DNA from: an uncultured Lachnospiraceae bacterium
Lineage (GTDB): Bacteria > Bacillota > Clostridia > Lachnospirales > Lachnospiraceae
Direction: 5' to 3'
NCBI GenBank assembly: GCA_946407725.1
Contig: CAMJPM010000003.1
Coordinates: forward strand, 21,230 to 85,229
Length of the DNA: 64,000 nt
The notes beneath the pieces were generated by a model. That model saw nothing but the letters and a program-made list of their open reading frames with translations. It was not told where the DNA came from and made no database searches. Shown here in pieces: positions 8,145 through 17,498 of the stretch. Numbering within the stretch: position 1 is the first letter of the stretch; every line of letters starts with the position of its first letter. The position numbers and the translations under genes are program-made.

Positions 8145-10139
8145 ATGTATAACAGGGAAAAGTATCAGATTCAGTATTTCATGCCTAAAAAGCCCACCTA
8201 TGAATGGGCAAAGAAGGACCACATCACAAAAGCGCCCATATGGTGCAGTGTGGATCTGAGGGACGGGAACCAGGCGCTGATCGAGCCCATGAGTCTGGAA
8301 GAAAAGCTGGAATTCTTTGAGATGCTTATTCGTATAGGCTTTAAGGAAATAGAGATAGGCTTTCCTGCGGCCTCCGAAACAGAATATAAATTTGCCAGAA
8401 CACTGATCGAAAGAAACATGGTTCCAAAGGATGTGACACTGCAGGTGCTGACCCAGGCCAGGGACCATATCATACGCAAGACCTTTGAAGCGGTAAAGGG
8501 TGCACCCAAAGCCATTGTCCATCTCTACAACTCCACCTCCGTGGCACAGAGGGAGCAGGTGTTTAAGAAGAGTAAGGAAGAGATCAAAAAAATTGCCGTG
8601 GACGGGGCTGTGCTCTTAAAGAAGCTGGCGGATGAAACTGAGGGTGAGTTCTCTTTTGAATACTCCCCGGAGAGCTTTCCGGGTACCGAAGTGGAGTATG
8701 CCATTGATGTGTGCAATGCGGTACTGGATGTGTGGCAGCCTGAAAAAGATAACAAGGTCATCATCAATATACCCACAACCGTTGAAAATGCCATGCCCCA
8801 TGTGTTTGCGACGCAGATAGAGTGTATCAGCAATAAGCTGAAATACAGGGATGCGGTAACACTTTCCCTCCATCCCCATAATGACAGGGGATGCGGTGTC
8901 TCTGATGCCGAGCTGGGGCTTCTTGCCGGAGCCGACAGGATAGAAGGCACTCTTTTCGGGAACGGCGAGAGAACAGGAAATGTGGATATTGTTACTTTGG
9001 CCATGAACATGTATACTCATGGTGTGGACTCCGGACTTGATTTTTCAAATATCACTTCCATCGGGGAAACCTATGAGAGGCTTACCAGAATGAGGATCCA
9101 CGAGAGGCAGCCCTATGGCGGGGCACTGGTATTTACCGCTTTTTCAGGCTCCCACCAGGACGCCATCGCAAAGGGATTTACCTGGAGAAAGCGGCATATG
9201 GACAGGCCCTGGAGTGTGCCTTATCTGCCGGTGGATCCGAAGGATCTGGGCAGGGAGTACGACGGAGACGTGATAAGGATAAATTCCCAGTCGGGAAAGG
9301 GCGGCGTGAGCTTTATCCTCCGTACCAATTACGGCATGCAGGTTCCCAAGGAAATGCAGGAGGATGTGGGCTATACCGTCAAGGGCATATCGGACCACGA
9401 GCATGCGGAGCTTTCACCCGAAAGGGTTTATCATATATTTGAGGACAAGTACGTCAATAATGATGGGGTATTCACCATTCCCGAATGTCATTTTGAACAG
9501 CAGAAGGAGGGAATACTTACCAGAACCACCATCCGCAGGAACGGAGAGGATATCGTGGTGGCAGCCAACGGAAACGGACGTCTGGATGCTGTCAGCAACG
9601 CTATTAAATCCTTTTTTGATATTTCCTACGAGCTTTCCACCTATGAGGAGCACGCCCTGAGCAGGGGCTCCTCCAGTAAGGCCTGCACCTATGTGGGCAT
9701 TACCTGTAACGGAAAGAAGTACTGGGGCGTGGGTATAGACGAGGATATCATCCGCTCCTCCATAAATGCGCTGTGTGTGGCCGTGAACCAGATAGATTCC
9801 ATTAAGGGCAGCGGAAGAGGGAAGGATAAGAGGATCACTGAGATAATGAACTATATCCAGGAAAACTATCTCTCAGTGACGCTGGATGATCTTTCGAGGG
9901 AATTTTATCTTTCAAAGCCCTATATTTCAAAGTATATCAAGGAACAGTCAGGAGCTACCTTCAGCAGCAACCTTCAGAGGATAAGACTGAAAAAAGCCTG
10001 TACTCTCCTGCGGAACGGGAATATGAAGGTGGAGAGGGTGGCTGAAAACGTGGGCTACCCCAGTGTGGAGCACTTTAACAGACAGTTTAAGAAAAGCTAC
10101 GGAATGACACCGATACAGTACAGAAACAGCAAGAAATAA
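8145..10139 (+). CDS. leuA: 2-isopropylmalate synthase fused to a C-terminal AraC-type DNA-binding domain
   Basis: A 664-residue protein. Residues ~20-430 are the long-form (fungal/actinobacterial-like) LeuA catalytic TIM barrel, condensing acetyl-CoA with 2-oxoisovalerate in leucine synthesis: DLRDGNQAL near the N-terminus, HPHNDRGCG for metal binding, and FGNGERTGNVD. Residues ~440-550 match the LeuA allosteric (leucine-binding) dimer domain. Residues ~561-664 are a full AraC/XylS double helix-turn-helix, with the second-helix signature VGYPSVEHFNRQFKKSYGMTP. The start at 8145 has GGAGG eight bases upstream; an in-frame GTG at 8109 is less likely. A complete enzyme plus DNA-binding tail suggests a leucine-responsive regulator. 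A hairpin and the GAATAGTTAC motif follow the stop. Confidence 0.92.
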   Translation: MYNREKYQIQYFMPKKPTYEWAKKDHITKAPIWCSVDLRDGNQALIEPMSLEEKLEFFEMLIRIGFKEIEIGFPAASETEYKFARTLIERNMVPKDVTLQVLTQARDHIIRKTFEAVKGAPKAIVHLYNSTSVAQREQVFKKSKEEIKKIAVDGAVLLKKLADETEGEFSFEYSPESFPGTEVEYAIDVCNAVLDVWQPEKDNKVIINIPTTVENAMPHVFATQIECISNKLKYRDAVTLSLHPHNDRGCGVSDAELGLLAGADRIEGTLFGNGERTGNVDIVTLAMNMYTHGVDSGLDFSNITSIGETYERLTRMRIHERQPYGGALVFTAFSGSHQDAIAKGFTWRKRHMDRPWSVPYLPVDPKDLGREYDGDVIRINSQSGKGGVSFILRTNYGMQVPKEMQEDVGYTVKGISDHEHAELSPERVYHIFEDKYVNNDGVFTIPECHFEQQKEGILTRTTIRRNGEDIVVAANGNGRLDAVSNAIKSFFDISYELSTYEEHALSRGSSSKACTYVGITCNGKKYWGVGIDEDIIRSSINALCVAVNQIDSIKGSGRGKDKRITEIMNYIQENYLSVTLDDLSREFYLSKPYISKYIKEQSGATFSSNLQRIRLKKACTLLRNGNMKVERVAENVGYPSVEHFNRQFKKSYGMTPIQYRNSKK

Positions 10140-10150
10140 GGTTTTCAGAT

Positions 10151-10195
10151 GTCACCTGCGGTTGCAAAGGTGACTGTACTGAATAGTTACGATTA
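10151..10195. repeat. Hairpin plus GAATAGTTAC motif after leuA-araC
   Basis: GTCACCT and AGGTGAC (10151-10157, 10168-10174) make a 7-bp perfect stem. It runs directly into CTGTACTGAATAGTTAC. The 16-mer TGAATAGTTACGATTA (10180-10195) recurs in inverted orientation at 15424-15439, on the other side of the two kinase genes. Confidence 0.6.
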
Positions 10196-10218
10196 AGGAT
10201 CATTCTGTATGGAACCAG

Positions 10219-12729
10219 ATGGGTGATTTGATAAAGGATGAAATGAGAATGCTGTCACAGGTGGTACTGCTTGCCACCCTGACGGTATTCTCCATAGTAC
10301 TTATTGCGCTGAACATTTCTTCGGGATGGGAAAAATGGACCATCCCTGTTTTTGCTGTTTCGGTTTTCGCCTGTTTTGTCATGCATATCTCGGGCAGGCC
10401 CACGGAAAAGGTGAGGATCCATTTTTACAGTATCTTTATTTGTATTCAGCTCTTTTATTACATCCTCAATACCAATGCTGTTTTTAACTGTACGCCCCTT
10501 TCAATTCTTGCGGTAGTGCTGCTCTCCATGACAAAGGAGAGGAGGATTATATGGATCTGCGCCGCCACCAGCACCCTTGCCCTGATAATAAGGGCGTTTG
10601 ATTCCGGCTCTGTGGGGCGGGTTATCTGGCATGTCTTTATTATATGGACCGCTTCATTTGTGGCCATCAGGTTTATCGGAGAGACAAGAAGGACCGAAGA
10701 TGCCTATAAACGGTATATCAGCATATTAAAGCAGCAGAATAAAAGCGCGGATGATTTCCTGGCCAACGTTTCCCATGAGATACGGACTCCGGTCAATGCC
10801 GTTATAGGGCTTACGGGGGTGTGTCTTGAAAATGAGGCCAATGATGAAAACAGGAAAAATCTGGAGCTTATTTCCGAGGCGGGAAGAAGGATATCGGAGC
10901 AGATCAGCGATATCCTGGATTACTCGGAGATAGAGGGGGAAAACCTGGCGGTAAACTATGAGGATTACAGGATATCCGTTCTGGTACAGGATCTTTGCAA
11001 TACCTTCAAACCCCTTATGAAAAGCGGTGTTGAGATCATTTTTGACACTGATCCCCAGATCCCGTCGGTAATGAAAACGGATACGGGGAAGCTTAAAAGG
11101 ATATTGTGGCACATTATAACCAACGGTATAAAGTATACCCAGTCAGGCGGTGTATACGTGCATTTTTCCACTACACCCCAGGAATACGGGGCAAATCTCT
11201 GCATAGATGTGACCGATACCGGAGTGGGGATGACCGAGGATGAAAAGGAGCGGATCTACGAGCACTTCTATCAGTCGGATTCCGGCAGGAACAGGACCAG
11301 CGGAGGACTGGGGCTTGGAATGTCAATTGCCAGGGGCTTTGTGGACGCCATGGAGGGCTTTATCTCTGTTGAAAGTGTTCCGAATTCCGGTACCACGGTA
11401 CATATCTGTCTGCCACAGAAGGTGATACAGGACACTCCCTGTATGGTAATGGAAAACAGTGAGGACAAGGTTATCGGAGCCTTCCTGGATTTTGATAAAT
11501 ACAATGATCCCTTTATCAGGGAATACTTTAACCGCATGGTACTCAATGTGGTCAACGGCCTTAAGATCACCATGCACAGGGTTGACAATATTGAAAACCT
11601 GAAAAAGCTGAAGGGCAGCATAAAGCTCACCCATCTTATCGTGGGAGAGGAAGAGTATCTCACAGACGTTGCCTATATGGATGCCCTTTCCCATGAGATG
11701 ATCCTTATGGTAGTCTGCGATGAGGACTTTGTACTTCCGGAAAACTCTGAAGCGAAGATCTTAAGAAGACCCTTTTCCTCCTTCAGGGCTTTAAGGATCA
11801 TCAACATGGATAAAAGGGGCAGTGCCCAGGAAGAAGGACATATTTACTGCAAGGGCATCAGGGCGCTGATAGTTGATGACGAGTCCATGAACATCACTGT
11901 TGCGGAAAGCATTCTTAAGAGGTACGGCATAGAAACAAAGGCCGCCTCATCCGGGGAGGAATCCGTTGAGATATGCAGAAACAGGGATTTTGACCTTATC
12001 TTCATGGATTACATGATGCCAAGGATGGACGGGATAGAGGCCGCGAGGCTCATTCGTTCCATCAAGGCCAACGGAGACGGAAGAATTCCTTTAATGATAG
12101 CATTTACGGCGGACGCTGTGAGTACGGCCAGGGAAAAATTCATGAATGAGGGCTTTGACGCTTTCTTAAGCAAGCCCGTGGATATCACCGAGCTGGAGCG
12201 GATACTTAAAGCACTTCTTCCGGAAACTGCCTTTGTGAGTGAGGGATTGCAGGAAGACAGAATATACGGTATGGAGAATAACAATATGGAAAACCAGAAT
12301 AAGGATATTGCCGGAAACAACACTCCCGGACCGGAGGCAGGTTCGTCTGACCCGGGATTTGAAATGCTTTCGCATTTCGGAATTGACCCCGTGAAGGGAA
12401 TGAGCTACTGCATGAACGACGTTGAAATGTATACCGAGGTACTTAAGGAGTATGCAAGGGACGCCGAGAGCAAGCTTCTTGAAATGGATGAATATTTTGA
12501 GAGCGGGGAATGGCCTGAGTTTACGGTCCGTATCCATTCCGTGAAGAGTTCTTCGCTGATGATAGGGGCGGAAGAGCTTTCCAACAGGGCTAAAGAGCTG
12601 GAAAAGGCCGCAAAATCGGGGGATGTGGATTATGTAAAGGAGAATTATCCCCCCTTCATACCGGATTATTTAAAGACAGTACAGGCTATTACGGAGGCAT
12701 ACGGTACGGAAGATGATCAGGAAGTTTAA
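10219..12729 (+). CDS. Hybrid sensor histidine kinase with receiver and Hpt domains
   Basis: An 836-residue membrane phosphorelay protein. About six transmembrane helices fill residues 12-153 with little extracytoplasmic sequence. The HisKA motif NVSHEIRTP puts the phospho-His at 186. The ATPase domain shows N302, DTGVGM and GGLGLGMSIA. A segment at ~410-530 looks like a degenerate receiver. A full receiver (~547-670) has the DD pair at 553-554, phospho-acceptor D597 and K652. A C-terminal Hpt domain carries HSVKSSS with H773. All relay residues are present, so His-Asp-His transfer within one chain is expected. Its end overlaps the next kinase gene by 17 nt. Start codon is uncertain; no clear RBS precedes 10219. 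Confidence 0.88.
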   Translation: MGDLIKDEMRMLSQVVLLATLTVFSIVLIALNISSGWEKWTIPVFAVSVFACFVMHISGRPTEKVRIHFYSIFICIQLFYYILNTNAVFNCTPLSILAVVLLSMTKERRIIWICAATSTLALIIRAFDSGSVGRVIWHVFIIWTASFVAIRFIGETRRTEDAYKRYISILKQQNKSADDFLANVSHEIRTPVNAVIGLTGVCLENEANDENRKNLELISEAGRRISEQISDILDYSEIEGENLAVNYEDYRISVLVQDLCNTFKPLMKSGVEIIFDTDPQIPSVMKTDTGKLKRILWHIITNGIKYTQSGGVYVHFSTTPQEYGANLCIDVTDTGVGMTEDEKERIYEHFYQSDSGRNRTSGGLGLGMSIARGFVDAMEGFISVESVPNSGTTVHICLPQKVIQDTPCMVMENSEDKVIGAFLDFDKYNDPFIREYFNRMVLNVVNGLKITMHRVDNIENLKKLKGSIKLTHLIVGEEEYLTDVAYMDALSHEMILMVVCDEDFVLPENSEAKILRRPFSSFRALRIINMDKRGSAQEEGHIYCKGIRALIVDDESMNITVAESILKRYGIETKAASSGEESVEICRNRDFDLIFMDYMMPRMDGIEAARLIRSIKANGDGRIPLMIAFTADAVSTAREKFMNEGFDAFLSKPVDITELERILKALLPETAFVSEGLQEDRIYGMENNNMENQNKDIAGNNTPGPEAGSSDPGFEMLSHFGIDPVKGMSYCMNDVEMYTEVLKEYARDAESKLLEMDEYFESGEWPEFTVRIHSVKSSSLMIGAEELSNRAKELEKAAKSGDVDYVKENYPPFIPDYLKTVQAITEAYGTEDDQEV

Positions 12730-15385
12730 GGAGTTTCTGTTTGACAATAAAAGAGATATCCAGGAACGCCTGTTTTTGCTTATCACAGTCATCGCCCTGA
12801 GCGGCATGGCGCTTTCCTTTATTCTCAGCGTTATCAACGGTGAGAATACAGAGGGAATTATTTCCATGGTGTTTGCTTTTATCATCATGACCGTTGTCGT
12901 ATATTTCGGAGTTAAGTATAACAGAATACGGCTTGCTGCCACTATCGTGGCGGTGGTGATAGTCTTCGTCTTTTTCCCTGTTGTATTTTTTACCAGCGGC
13001 GGTATTTACGGGGGCACACCCATATGGTTTGTGTTTGCCATACTGTATACCAGCATGATACTCAGGAGCAGGGTGAGGATCGTGCTCTTATCTTCCCAGT
13101 TTATTGTGGCCGGGGTGTGCTACTACATCGGGTTTTATTATCCCCAGTTGGTCATTTCCCATTCAACCACGGAGTTTTACGGGGATTCCTTTTCCTCCTT
13201 TGCTGTGGTGAGCCTTATCATGACGCTGATGATCACCTTTGAGGTTTATATGCTGAGGCGTGAGACCAGAACGGTTAGACAGCAGAAGGAAGAGATAGAT
13301 GAATTAAATAAGGCCCAGAACCATTTTTTCTCCAGTATGAGCCATGAGATCAGGACTCCAATAAATACTATCGTTGGACTGAATGAAATGATCCTCAGGG
13401 AGGATGTTTCTCCGGAGGTTGAGGAGGATGCCAGGAATATACAGGCTGCCAGCCGTATGCTCTTAAGCCTTATCAATGATATCCTGGACATGTCAAAGAT
13501 ACAGTCGGGACAGATGAAGATAAATCCCGTAAATTACAACTGTGCCGAGATGATCACGGAGGTTGCCTCCATGATACAGATAAGGGCAATGGAAAAAAAG
13601 CTCAGCTTTAACGTAAACATTGCACCGGATCTGCCCAGGGAGCTCTACGGTGATGAGATAAGGATAAAGCAGGTGCTTATCAATATCCTGAACAATGCCG
13701 TCAAGTATACGAATGAGGGAAGTGTCTCCCTTTCCATCCAGTGTGAAAAGATAAATGACGGTAAGGTTAATGTCATTTATTCCGTTGAAGATACGGGCAT
13801 GGGGATAAAAAAGGAGAATATCCCCTATCTCTTCAATGCGTTCAAGCGGGTGGATGAGGATAAAAACCGCCATATAGAGGGAACCGGACTGGGGCTTTCC
13901 ATCGTGAAGGAATTCGTGGGGCTGATGAACGGAAAGGTGACGGTCAACAGCGTCTATACCATGGGATCCACCTTTATTGTCGAGATACCACAGGCGGTCA
14001 TGGATCCGAGGCCCATCGAAAGGCTGGATATGTACGGAAGAGGAGAGACGTCGGATACCAGATCCTACCATCAGAGCTTTGAAGCGCCGGATGCAAGGAT
14101 ACTTGTAGTGGACGATACCGCGGCAAACCTTCTGGTAATAAAGAAGCTTCTCAGGGATACCCAGGTGAAGCTGGACACCGCCTCCGGAGGAGAGGAAGCC
14201 CTGGAGCTCACATTAAAGAACGATTATCACGTTATCTTTATGGATCACATGATGCCGGGGATAGACGGTATTGAGTGCATGAAGCGCATCCGTTCACAGA
14301 CAGGGGGTTACTCAAGGGAATCTAAGATCGTTGCCCTCACTGCCAATGCTGATGAGAAGAGCAGGCTTCTCTATGAAAAAGAGGGGTTTGACGGCTATGT
14401 ATTAAAGCCTGTTAGCGGAAATATCCTGGAGACAGAGCTTAGGCGTCTGTTACCGAAGGAGTTAATCAAATTTGAAGTGGCGGACGAGAACGTGCTGGAG
14501 GAAAGCGTTTCCTGGATAAACCAGGACGCGAAGAAGACAAGCATCAAGGTCATCATGTCCAGTGTTGCGGATACCCCCAGGGAATTTGTTGATGAATACA
14601 AGATCTCTGTAGTGCCTCTTAAGGTGCAGACGGAGGGCGGCTGTTTCAGGGACGGGGTAGACATGGATTCCGATGCCATACTCTCCTATATGGGGGCACG
14701 GAAAAAGAAGGCCCGGATACTTCCTGTAAGTCCCAGGGAATATGAGAAGTATTTCGCTGATGAATTAAAAAGGGCGAATAACATCATATATATCGCATCC
14801 TCGGGAAAGCTCTATACTTCAAGCGTTCAGGGAGCCTTTGAGGCTTCGGTGAATTTTAACAATGTGAGGGTAGTGGACTCCGAACAGATATCTTCCGGAC
14901 AGGGCTTAATGGCGGTGGAAGCCTGCCGCATGGCAAAAAAGGGGAAAGGGATCGAGGAGATCCTGGAATATCTTGAAAGGTTCAAGAAGCAGATACATAC
15001 CAGCTTTCTCGTTGAAAATGTGGACTATATGATGGAAAGCGGCCTGATAAGCAGCGGTATTGCCAGGATATTAAAGGCCTTTTTCATCCGCCCGGTGCTG
15101 GTATTGAAGAAGGGCAGGGTAAAAGTGCAGGGTATATGCATGGGCTCCAGGGAGCACTCCTGCAAAAGATTTATTGCCGGGGTTTTAAGGAATAAGGATC
15201 ATATAGATAAGCGCATGCTGGTGATCGCCCATGTGGGAGTTTCAAGAAATGACCTGGACTGGATAAGGTCTGTTGTGGAAAAGCATGTGGCTTTCGAGAA
15301 GATATATTTTACAAAGGCATCTCCGGCTATCGCCATCAATGTAGGGTTGGGGTCCTTCGGGCTTATTTACAGGACTAAGGACTGA
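12713..15385 (+). CDS. Hybrid histidine kinase with a receiver and a C-terminal DegV (fatty-acid-binding) domain
   Basis: An 890-residue protein. Five or six membrane helices occupy residues ~18-180, then a short coiled coil. HisKA has SMSHEIRTP with H211; the ATPase domain has N327 or N328, EDTGMG and GTGLGLSIVKEF. The receiver (~462-582) has DD at 467-468, D511 and K565. Residues ~612-890 match the DegV/FakB fold: ISVVPLKVQTEGG, FRDGVD, PVSPREYEKYF in the position of the usual TSQPS region, IASSGKLYTSS, VDSEQISSGQGL, and a central long-helix segment. DegV proteins bind fatty acids and hand them to the FakA kinase; here the domain could give lipid sensing to a phosphorelay. No Hpt is present, but the upstream partner has one. 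Confidence 0.85.
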   Translation: MIRKFKEFLFDNKRDIQERLFLLITVIALSGMALSFILSVINGENTEGIISMVFAFIIMTVVVYFGVKYNRIRLAATIVAVVIVFVFFPVVFFTSGGIYGGTPIWFVFAILYTSMILRSRVRIVLLSSQFIVAGVCYYIGFYYPQLVISHSTTEFYGDSFSSFAVVSLIMTLMITFEVYMLRRETRTVRQQKEEIDELNKAQNHFFSSMSHEIRTPINTIVGLNEMILREDVSPEVEEDARNIQAASRMLLSLINDILDMSKIQSGQMKINPVNYNCAEMITEVASMIQIRAMEKKLSFNVNIAPDLPRELYGDEIRIKQVLINILNNAVKYTNEGSVSLSIQCEKINDGKVNVIYSVEDTGMGIKKENIPYLFNAFKRVDEDKNRHIEGTGLGLSIVKEFVGLMNGKVTVNSVYTMGSTFIVEIPQAVMDPRPIERLDMYGRGETSDTRSYHQSFEAPDARILVVDDTAANLLVIKKLLRDTQVKLDTASGGEEALELTLKNDYHVIFMDHMMPGIDGIECMKRIRSQTGGYSRESKIVALTANADEKSRLLYEKEGFDGYVLKPVSGNILETELRRLLPKELIKFEVADENVLEESVSWINQDAKKTSIKVIMSSVADTPREFVDEYKISVVPLKVQTEGGCFRDGVDMDSDAILSYMGARKKKARILPVSPREYEKYFADELKRANNIIYIASSGKLYTSSVQGAFEASVNFNNVRVVDSEQISSGQGLMAVEACRMAKKGKGIEEILEYLERFKKQIHTSFLVENVDYMMESGLISSGIARILKAFFIRPVLVLKKGRVKVQGICMGSREHSCKRFIAGVLRNKDHIDKRMLVIAHVGVSRNDLDWIRSVVEKHVAFEKIYFTKASPAIAINVGLGSFGLIYRTKD

Positions 15386-15423
15386 TTGCTGCCGGGGGTT
15401 GTAGTATCATATCCCATAGTTTA

Positions 15424-15439
15424 TAATCGTAACTATTCA
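15424..15439. repeat. Inverted copy of the 16-bp TGAATAGTTACGATTA repeat
   Basis: The reverse complement of 10180-10195 with no mismatch. Together the two copies bracket the pair of histidine kinase genes. The core TGAATAGTTA also occurs at 35226-35235 and 57126-57135. Confidence 0.6.
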
Positions 15440-15472
15440 AGTGTTTTGGGTTTTTTTTACAGGGTATTTGTT

Positions 15473-16357
15473 ATGGGCATATTAAGAAGCATGACGGGCT
15501 TCGGCAGGAGCGAGGCCGAGATCAACGGCAGAAGGTATTCGGTTGAGATAAAATCAGTCAACCACCGTTTTCTGGATATCAATATCAAGATGCCAAAGGT
15601 GCTTTCGATGTTTGAATCCTCCGTGCGCACCATTATGAAGGAGTATCTGGAGCGTGGAAAGGTGGATGTCTACATCTCTTTTTTCAACACCTCCTCCGAA
15701 ACCGCCTGTGTCAGGTACAATAAGGGTATCGCTGCAGAATACATGAAGTATTTAAGCGAGATGAAAGAGGATTTCGGCCTGGATATGGATATCAGGGTGT
15801 CTACCCTTTCTCGTTTTCCCGATGTTTTCACCACTGAAGAGGAAGAACCCGATGAGGATCTGATATGGGGGGAATTTGAACCTGTTTTGAGGAAGGCCTT
15901 ATCAGAGATCACCCAGTCCCGGGAGAGAGAGGGTGAAAACTTAAGACGGGATCTTCTGGGAAAGATAGAGGAGATAAAGAAGGAAGTGGCCTTTATTGAG
16001 GAGCACTCTCCGGAGATCGTGGAAAACTACAGGAACCGCCTGACAGAGAGGGTTCAGGAGATGCTGAAGGACGCGGCCATCGATGAGAGCCGTATCGTGA
16101 CTGAGGTCACCATCTTTTCCGACAAGGTCTGTGTGGATGAGGAGATCACAAGGCTTAAGAGCCACATGGACGCCATGAAGAAGGAGCTGGAAAAGGGCGG
16201 AGCTGTGGGACGAAAGCTGGATTTTATTGCCCAGGAGATGAACAGGGAAGCAAATACCACTTTAAGCAAGACCAACGACATCCTGACCAGCGACAGCGCC
16301 ATTGAAATAAAGACAGGGATCGAAAAGATCCGGGAGCAGATACAGAATATTGAGTAA
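15473..16357 (+). CDS. yicC: YicC-family endoribonuclease
   Basis: A 294-residue YicC protein. The N-terminus MGILRSMTGFGRSE is the family hallmark, VEIKSVNHRFLDI follows, and the C-terminal DUF1732 part ends near REANTTLSKTND with the conserved SD(S)A..E.K..IEK.REQ.QN.E tail. YicC proteins are reported as endoribonucleases in RNA turnover. The ATG at 15473 gives the canonical N-terminus; an upstream in-frame TTG at 15386 would add 29 unlikely residues. It overlaps remA by 8 nt at the head of a yicC-remA-gmk-rpoZ group. Confidence 0.93.
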   Translation: MGILRSMTGFGRSEAEINGRRYSVEIKSVNHRFLDINIKMPKVLSMFESSVRTIMKEYLERGKVDVYISFFNTSSETACVRYNKGIAAEYMKYLSEMKEDFGLDMDIRVSTLSRFPDVFTTEEEEPDEDLIWGEFEPVLRKALSEITQSREREGENLRRDLLGKIEEIKKEVAFIEEHSPEIVENYRNRLTERVQEMLKDAAIDESRIVTEVTIFSDKVCVDEEITRLKSHMDAMKKELEKGGAVGRKLDFIAQEMNREANTTLSKTNDILTSDSAIEIKTGIEKIREQIQNIE

Positions 16358-16595
16358 TCTATTTAATATAGGATTTGGAAATATTGTTAACGGGGAAAAG
16401 ATCACTGCCATTGTATCGCCGGATTCGGCGCCGGCCAAAAGGCTGATACAGAACGGTAAAAAAGAGGGAACCGTCATCGACGCCACCCACGGCAGAAAGA
16501 CAAAGTCCTGTATTTTTATGGAGAATAACCAGATCATTCTTTCGGCGCTTCTCCCCGAGACCATTCTCGAGAGATTTAAGAGTTCCGATGTTTAA
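16350..16595 (+). CDS. remA: RemA-like regulatory protein (DUF370)
   Basis: An 81-residue DUF370 protein; RemA of Bacillus is a DNA-binding activator of biofilm-matrix and osmoprotection genes. LFNIGFGNIVN at the start, and DATHGRKTKS in the middle, are the family motifs. It starts with TTG inside the end of yicC, implying translational coupling. Position before gmk and rpoZ is conserved in Firmicutes. Confidence 0.9.
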   Translation: MSNLFNIGFGNIVNGEKITAIVSPDSAPAKRLIQNGKKEGTVIDATHGRKTKSCIFMENNQIILSALLPETILERFKSSDV

Positions 16596-16608
16596 GACAG
16601 GAGGGCCT

Positions 16609-17226
16609 ATGAAGGGAATACTTATAGTTGTTTCCGGATTTGCAGGAGCCGGTAAGGGTACCATAATTAAAAAGCTGATAAAAGAGTATCCGGGATATGC
16701 GCTGTCTGTGTCCGCCACCAGCCGTTCCCCACGGCCGGGAGAGCAGGACGGGGTCAATTATTTCTTCAAAAGCCGCGATGAATTTGAAGAAATGATAAAA
16801 AATAACGAGTTCCTGGAGCATGCGGAGTACGTGGGCAATTATTACGGCACTCCCAGACCCTTTGTGGAGAAAAAGCTTTCCGAGGGGATGAATGTCCTTC
16901 TCGAGATCGAAGTGCAGGGGGCACTGCAGGTAAAGGAGAAGTTTCCCGATGCACTGCTGATTTTCATTATGCCGCCGGGGGCCCTGGAGCTGAAAAACCG
17001 CCTTACCGGACGGGGAACGGAAACAGAGGAAGTGATTAAAAAACGTCTTCAGAGGGCAGTTGAGGAATCTGAGGGCATAGAAAATTATGATTTCATCGCT
17101 GTTAATGATGATGTGGACAAATGCACGGCCATGCTGCATAATATTATACAGTCTGCCGCCTATACTCCAAAGAGACAGGCGGAGTTTATAGAAAAGGTGA
17201 GACAGGACCTTAAGGAGCTGTCATAA
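16609..17226 (+). CDS. gmk: Guanylate kinase
   Basis: A 205-residue kinase converting GMP to GDP with ATP. The P-loop is FAGAGKGT where most members have GPSGAGKS/GT. SATSRSPRPGE and GVNYFF are GMP-binding motifs, and VLLEIEVQGALQVK is the usual core segment. The ATG at 16609 follows AGGAGGG closely; the 7 residues from the earlier in-frame ATG at 16588 are unlikely. It lies in the yicC-remA-gmk-rpoZ cluster. Confidence 0.95.
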   Translation: MKGILIVVSGFAGAGKGTIIKKLIKEYPGYALSVSATSRSPRPGEQDGVNYFFKSRDEFEEMIKNNEFLEHAEYVGNYYGTPRPFVEKKLSEGMNVLLEIEVQGALQVKEKFPDALLIFIMPPGALELKNRLTGRGTETEEVIKKRLQRAVEESEGIENYDFIAVNDDVDKCTAMLHNIIQSAAYTPKRQAEFIEKVRQDLKELS

Positions 17227-17251
17227 TTTGTATTGATAAAGGAGAGAGTTT

Positions 17252-17488
17252 ATGTTACATCCGTCATACGGTGATCTTATGGAAGCAGTTAATTCAGAAG
17301 TTGAGGACGGGGAAGCACCTGTAGTAAACAGCAGGTATTCCATAGTCCTTGCAACGGCCAAAAGGGCGAGGCAGCTTATCAGCGGAAGTGAACCTCTGAC
17401 CCGTCCCAGGGGAAAGAAACCCCTTGCTGTTGCGATAGATGAGTTATACAAGGGCGAGCTTAAGATCATAAACACAGACGAGGATTGA
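17252..17488 (+). CDS. rpoZ: RNA polymerase omega subunit
   Basis: A 78-residue omega subunit, which helps beta-prime assembly. SRYSIVLATAKRARQL is the conserved helix, and KPLAVAIDELYKG the C-terminal helix. AAGGAGAG precedes the ATG. The gene follows gmk by 25 nt, the standard order in Firmicutes. Confidence 0.93.
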   Translation: MLHPSYGDLMEAVNSEVEDGEAPVVNSRYSIVLATAKRARQLISGSEPLTRPRGKKPLAVAIDELYKGELKIINTDED

Positions 17489-17498
17489 TTTTTTATAA

